A stretch of 64,000 nucleotides of DNA from Polyodon spathula (Eukaryota; Chordata; Actinopteri; Acipenseriformes; Polyodontidae), in contig NC_054548.1 in NCBI RefSeq assembly GCF_017654505.1, positions 26,072,969-26,136,968 of the forward strand, in the 5' to 3' direction. Position numbers and translations under genes: made by a program. The notes under the pieces were generated by a model, which saw nothing but the letters and a program-made list of their open reading frames with translations, did not search any database and was not told where the DNA came from. Below are positions 60,068 through 64,000 of the stretch, one piece after another. Position 1 is the first letter of the stretch; every line of letters starts with the position of its first letter.

Positions 60068-60570
60068 ACTAGCGTTGTAGCGGAGGGCACCAAACACCAT
60101 GTGCACTATGTGTACCGAACACTGTGCGCACCATGCACCGTATGCCCATGCACTAGTATAGCGGTCAGCACCTAACACCATGCGCACCGTGCACCCTGTG
60201 CACCAGGTACCATAAGCACTACGTGCACCGTGTACCGTGCAGCACCGTGCACTGATGCTGTCACAATCGGCATGCCGAGCACCATGCGCACCGTTTACTG
60301 TGCACTGTGTGCACCGTTTACCGTGCGTTCGTGCACTAGCGCTGTAGCAGTGGGAACCAAGCACCTTGTGCACCGTGCGCACCGAGTACCGAGAGCACTA
60401 TGTGCACCGTTTACCATGCGGCGCTGTGTCTGTGCACTGACTCTGTAGCTCTGGCATCATATGTTGTATGCAATGAGCACCTTGCGCACCAAGATACAGA
60501 AGTACCAAGGGCTATGCATGCGCTGTGGTACCAAAGCACCGGGAGGCAGCTATGCAAGTGTACCTCCCCT
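60068..60570. repeat. Degenerate GCACC/GTGCAC-rich array
   Basis: Units of about 80-105 bp begin with CACTAGCGCTGTAGC-like words at about 60068, 60150, 60252, 60332 and 60438. They are filled with short GCACCRTGYRCACC-type words spaced by about 8-12 bases. It is GC-rich and CpG-rich compared with its flanks. Family unknown; it could be the leader of a large retroelement whose remains continue to about 61.16 kb. Confidence 0.7.
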
Positions 60571-60761
60571 AACCGCGCTGCCACACACCTGGTCAGCACT
60601 TAGCATGCACCAGGGGGACAGTGAAAACCGCGGTAGAATAGATAGTGGAGAGCACACTGTTTGTTTACAAAGCCCGACTCACCGAGGTGGACGGACCTAC
60701 GCAGCCGGCGAGGTCTACTTGACAGCAGGGATGCGGCAAGGCCTAGCCCCATGGAGGAACT

Positions 60762-61163
60762 GTGTACTCTCAAGAAAGAAATAGTCAACCACTCACACAC
60801 CACAGACATATAACAAAGAGAGGCCTACCACGCAAGCGAAGTCTTTTCAGAGTCGTTGATTCCGGAAAAACGATGAGCCAGCTTTCAGCACAAATGCAAG
60901 GGAAATACAATCGACTCGATTCGACTCGAGAAGTTCTTTTCAGTCAACATGCTCAGCTCAACAGACAGATCTTACAGTACCGTCTTGAGAAGGAAAAAGA
61001 GAAATGGCTTCCTCAGAATGACAGTTTTAATCCCTCAGTGGGGGGACCGATTGCATCATCCCAGGAAGGGGCCTATCAGCAGCTCTGGTATAGAGAGCTC
61101 AGCGATACCTACCCAATGGGCAGGCATATCCCATACATAATATTCATTGGGGATCATCTTTGA
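60762..61163 (+). CDS. Unassigned ORF, 133 codons, possibly mobile-element derived
   Basis: An open frame directly follows the GCACC array. From the second methionine (60872) it reads MSQLSAQMQGKYNRLDSTRE, then a charged helix-like stretch RQILQYRLEKEKEKW and YQQLWYRELSDTYPMGRHIP. I do not recognise a family. Its position after a repeat array, and the lack of introns, suggest a retroelement capsid-type ORF over a host gene. It may be chance. Confidence 0.25.
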   Translation: MYSQERNSQPLTHHRHITKRGLPRKRSLFRVVDSGKTMSQLSAQMQGKYNRLDSTREVLFSQHAQLNRQILQYRLEKEKEKWLPQNDSFNPSVGGPIASSQEGAYQQLWYRELSDTYPMGRHIPYIIFIGDHL

Positions 61164-61652
61164 GTTGAAAGGGAACCGATTTATCTACTGAATGACCAAT
61201 GTTTTCTTTTCTCTCTCCCTAATCCACAAGTGGCATGATCATACATTCCTTAAGCATTAATTGGGCACTGGTTTGAGGCCTGGATACACATGATCCATGT
61301 CTCTGAGCAAAACTGAGCATTCTGTTCATTCTTCAAACTGCTTGTTCAAAGCTCTTTGTTGGGAGTAATTTCACTTTGGTTCTACAATCAAAGATTAGAG
61401 GACTAGATTAGAGACTAGAGTACTAACAATAAGTAATTAAAAACTGTAAACAGTGTGCATACATCTTTGATGTATCAATACTAATAGTGATGTGGTGCTA
61501 CTTACTTTGTTTGATAACATTTTACGTCATAAAAATCTGATGTAATTCGGTTCGCATACAACGAGAAACAACTCATAGACAAAAGACCTGCATAAAGAAC
61601 ACAGAACACTGAAAGAACAAGCGCTTATTAACATTAAATTGGTAATATTTAC

Positions 61653-61820
61653 CACCAACTATGAAATTTATTCCCGCCGTAAAAGCAAATTTAGCTTTGG
61701 TTATATCCGATCCTCCAATCTTGGAACTCTTCATCCAAACCAATGCAAGGGTGATGGCCAAAAAAACAAAAAAAAGGATGACGCCAGTAATCAGGAATGC
61801 TCTGCAGACTTGGATGTGAA
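61653..61820 (-). pseudogene. CLDN10: CLDN10 (claudin-10) exon 2, open
   Basis: Claudin-10 is a four-pass tight-junction protein forming paracellular ion pores. On the minus strand, between a GAACAG acceptor and a GTAAAT donor, the frame reads HIQVCRAFLITGVILFFVFL, AITLALVWMKSSKIGGSDIT and KAKFAFTAGINFIVG. This covers transmembrane helix 2, the loop with the claudin (K)C/STKIGG motif, and the start of helix 3. The cysteine usual before TKIGG is serine here (MKSSKIGG). The exon itself has no stop. Its orientation relative to DZIP1 matches human 13q32. Confidence 0.85.
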
Positions 61821-62621
61821 CTGTTCAGCAAAAAACCATAAATATATTAAAACATTTTCTTTTCCTCATTTCTGAAACGTAGAATAAATGGTTTTGTTGT
61901 AGCAATGGCCCGTTTCCCCTGCGTTAGATTAGTGATTGACAGGCAAGGCAGCAGTGACGTAATATCATAATTGTATTGCTACTGATAAAACTCGGATTCA
62001 GCCGTACTTCATTTTTCTTGCCACAGATCAGCAGTAAACTGTCCTTCATCTACACACTGCATGTGTATAAAATCCTTTTCTTAACGCCAGCTATTTCTAT
62101 TTCCAGAGTCAGCAGATTATAGACTGACATTCTGTGCAGCAGTAGTGCCTGACCCCAAATCAAGCCCCATGCAACGTATAGAATCTAATACCAACACACA
62201 GGAAGTGAATCTATTGTGCAGTGGCTTGATAACTTGGCTTCATCAAAGTTGTTTTCAATACCCATTTAAACACAACTTTATTCTCATTTAATTTATTCTG
62301 GATGCTTTACCAGTTAACGTTTATATGAGATTTATACATAAATCTTATTCTCCTGACATAATTCACACAGCAAAGTAGAGTCACTTACCTAAAGCTTATC
62401 ACCGGTGTAGACGTTTTAAACGTATATTTAAGAGAGCCTCAGGATTTGAACTGGGGTGTGTTATTTATGGAGCCTACAACTACAAGTAAATATTTTAAGA
62501 TATATGAGTCTGTTTAACTGACTATTCTAATGCAGTTCAAACAGAAATACAGAAACAGTATAAAATACATAAGTTTAACCTGCTGCTATAATTTAGCAAA
62601 GGATACAAAGCGATAACATTC

Positions 62622-62775
62622 CTGGTAGTGCCAGCAGGGACTCAAAGTCTTTGCAGTCAGAAACTATAGTTGAAGCATTGACAAATATCTTCCAGCGATT
62701 GGAACAAAAATTTGCCGTCACAATGACAATGCTGGTGAATTTAGCTGGGAAATAAGTTAGAGTTTGCCTTGCGCA
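62622..62775 (-). pseudogene. CLDN10: CLDN10 exon 1 remnant
   Basis: The minus-strand frame reads TSIVIVTANFCSNRWKIFVN then ASTIVSDCKDFESLLALP. It matches the first extracellular loop and exon end of claudin-10 (TTATYWANLWKTCVTDS...SNCKDF). The claudin signature W-x2-LW-x2-C...C has lost its first tryptophan, the leucine and the first cysteine; the second cysteine remains. The expected donor reads GAATGT, so GT is lost. The first helix and start codon were not found. Confidence 0.75.
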
Positions 62776-62949
62776 AATCTTAGGCCTTAAAGGCAAGGTT
62801 AAACCGTCAAATTTTTCTGTCTGTGAAGACTATTATTACGATCTTTCCAAAGTGTCTAGTTAATTGTTTTACTTTTAAAAACGTTGTCAGGCTCTTAATT
62901 AAAAATTAAAAATCAAAAACATGTCATTGTAATATTAATAACATGTTTT

Positions 62950-63450
62950 TCATAATAGGTTAACTTTAGGCTACGTAGTTTACAAAGTTTACATTTAATT
63001 TCTGGCTGCTTTATATTATAGGTTTTCTTCGTACATGTACTTGCAATATATAAGTATTAGCAAAAGAGAAATAAATACAATACATGCATTTTGTATATGT
63101 GTTATGACATGAGCAGAAATAATTTATCATTTGTTGTGCGGTTTATTTTTATGTGCAATTATTTTTGTGTTTAAAATGCAATAATAACAGTTTATAATAC
63201 AACATTTTATTTATTATTTAATAATAGGTGTTAAGTTTAATTCACAATTTACAAAGACTTGGGAAACTCTCAGAGTTGTCATTTTAAATTTTTAATCTCC
63301 GCTGATATTTATATTAGGTTTTCTTCGTACAAATAATACAGCGAAAGAGAAATAAATACGTGTATAATTTGCATGTGTTGACATACTGTATCAGAAACCA
63401 TTATGCATTTGTCTTGCGATTTATTTTGATGTGCAATTATATACTGTGGT
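62950..63450. repeat. Direct duplication, period 296 bp
   Basis: GGTTTTCTTCGTAC occurs at 63021 and 63317. Both are followed by AGAGAAATAAATAC, then CATTTGT...TGCGRTTTATTTT, ATGTGCAATTAT in the same order and spacing. Copies have diverged by substitutions and small indels. No ORF. Confidence 0.85.
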
Positions 63451-63639
63451 CAAGCTATCTGCCACTTTTGAAATGCCTGTCAAGCAGTGAAATTCTTCAC
63501 TCTGTGAGATTTAGAACTGCACTAGAATAAAACATTTTCATACATTTTCAAAAAGAATGAAAAATTGTATATTTAACAAGTATGAAAGAACTCTCAATAA
63601 TAACTTATTGCAACACAGTCAAAGGACAATTCCAAGTTG

Positions 63640-64000
63640 TTTAGGAGGCAGACGACCGCAGAAAGATCTCATTCAGATGTTTACTAAGGTGAGCGTCAGG
63701 ACGCCACAACACAGCCCCAAGCTGCTCGCAGGAAGCTCCTAAATAGAGATCTCCCCGAGCCCTATTGGCTCACACACACAAGGGCACATTTACATACACA
63801 CTGATGCTCAGACCCTCAGTCCCACGCAAGCAGCTGACTGGCGGAACCAAACACAAATCACAGAGCAGCAAACACAGACCCCATCAACATACAACTGCAC
63901 TGTGCACTTGACACCCCAGGCAGAGCACCAGCACTGCCTAGACACAAAACGTTCTTTACTCACAGATTAATTTGGGCAGACCCCAGAATATTGTAGATGA
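63640..64000. other. GC-richer sequence at window end, unidentified
   Basis: A C-rich stretch (CACACACA, many CAGAG/CAGC words) that contrasts with the AT-rich flank. It may be part of a repeat that continues past the window. I recognise no gene or element family. Confidence 0.3.

Noticed and set aside
1..64000. tRNA genes, microRNA hairpins, CRISPR arrays, bacterial-type systems
   Set aside because: Looked for by eye on both strands; none found apart from the 5S-like and tRNA-like SINE fragments listed.

Overview
This window looks like nuclear DNA of a ray-finned fish. It has spliced vertebrate genes in short exons with GT-AG introns. It is full of fish-type repeats: Tc1/mariner and hAT DNA transposons and MITEs, Penelope-like and DIRS-like retroelements, Ty3/gypsy LTRs, L2/V-SINE tails and long (AT)n arrays. 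I read no bacterial genes, operons or CRISPR arrays.

Four genes lie in an order and set of orientations that match human 13q32.1: UGGT2 (+, about 2.5-18.1 kb), DNAJC3 (-, 35.6-23.1 kb), DZIP1 (+, 47.6-56.5 kb) and CLDN10 (-, 62.8-61.7 kb). UGGT2 and DNAJC3 converge, DNAJC3 and DZIP1 diverge, and DZIP1 and CLDN10 converge. UGGT2, DNAJC3 and DZIP1 clearly carry disabling lesions, and CLDN10 probably does. The lesions are nonsense codons (often at tryptophan codons), one- or two-base deletions, lost +1 splice-donor bases, a destroyed HPD motif in the DnaJ domain, and missing 5' exons. Introns and splice sites are otherwise preserved, so these are unprocessed pseudogenes. The simplest reading is one copy of a duplicated block losing its genes after polyploidy, which would fit a sturgeon or paddlefish. 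That taxon is inferred, not proven.

Layout. 0-2.5 kb: L2/V-SINE-type tail, a TIR element, a Penelope-like end with hammerhead-like motifs, and a 42-bp minisatellite. 2.5-18.1 kb: UGGT2 remnants with introns carrying a tRNA-like SINE, a hAT transposase remnant, an (AT)n array, a TIR MITE, a Ty3/gypsy LTR plus gag, a Penelope RT fragment and a hAT MITE. 18-23 kb: gene-poor spacer. 23-36 kb: DNAJC3 with a complete but dead Tc1 copy inside it. 36-47.5 kb: a 39-bp triplicate near the expected DNAJC3/DZIP1 promoter, a second Tc1 in the opposite orientation, a decayed tyrosine-recombinase retroelement with an internally duplicated catalytic end, and a solo LTR followed directly by a hAT element with an 8-bp target duplication. 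47.5-56.5 kb: DZIP1. 56.5-64 kb: a 5S-derived fragment (just inside DZIP1), an LTR-like block, a GCACC-rich array, CLDN10 exons and a 296-bp direct duplication.

I found no convincing undescribed functional system. The notable biology is the coordinated decay of a four-gene syntenic block at unequal rates (DZIP1 least, UGGT2 most), and several unusual repeat structures.
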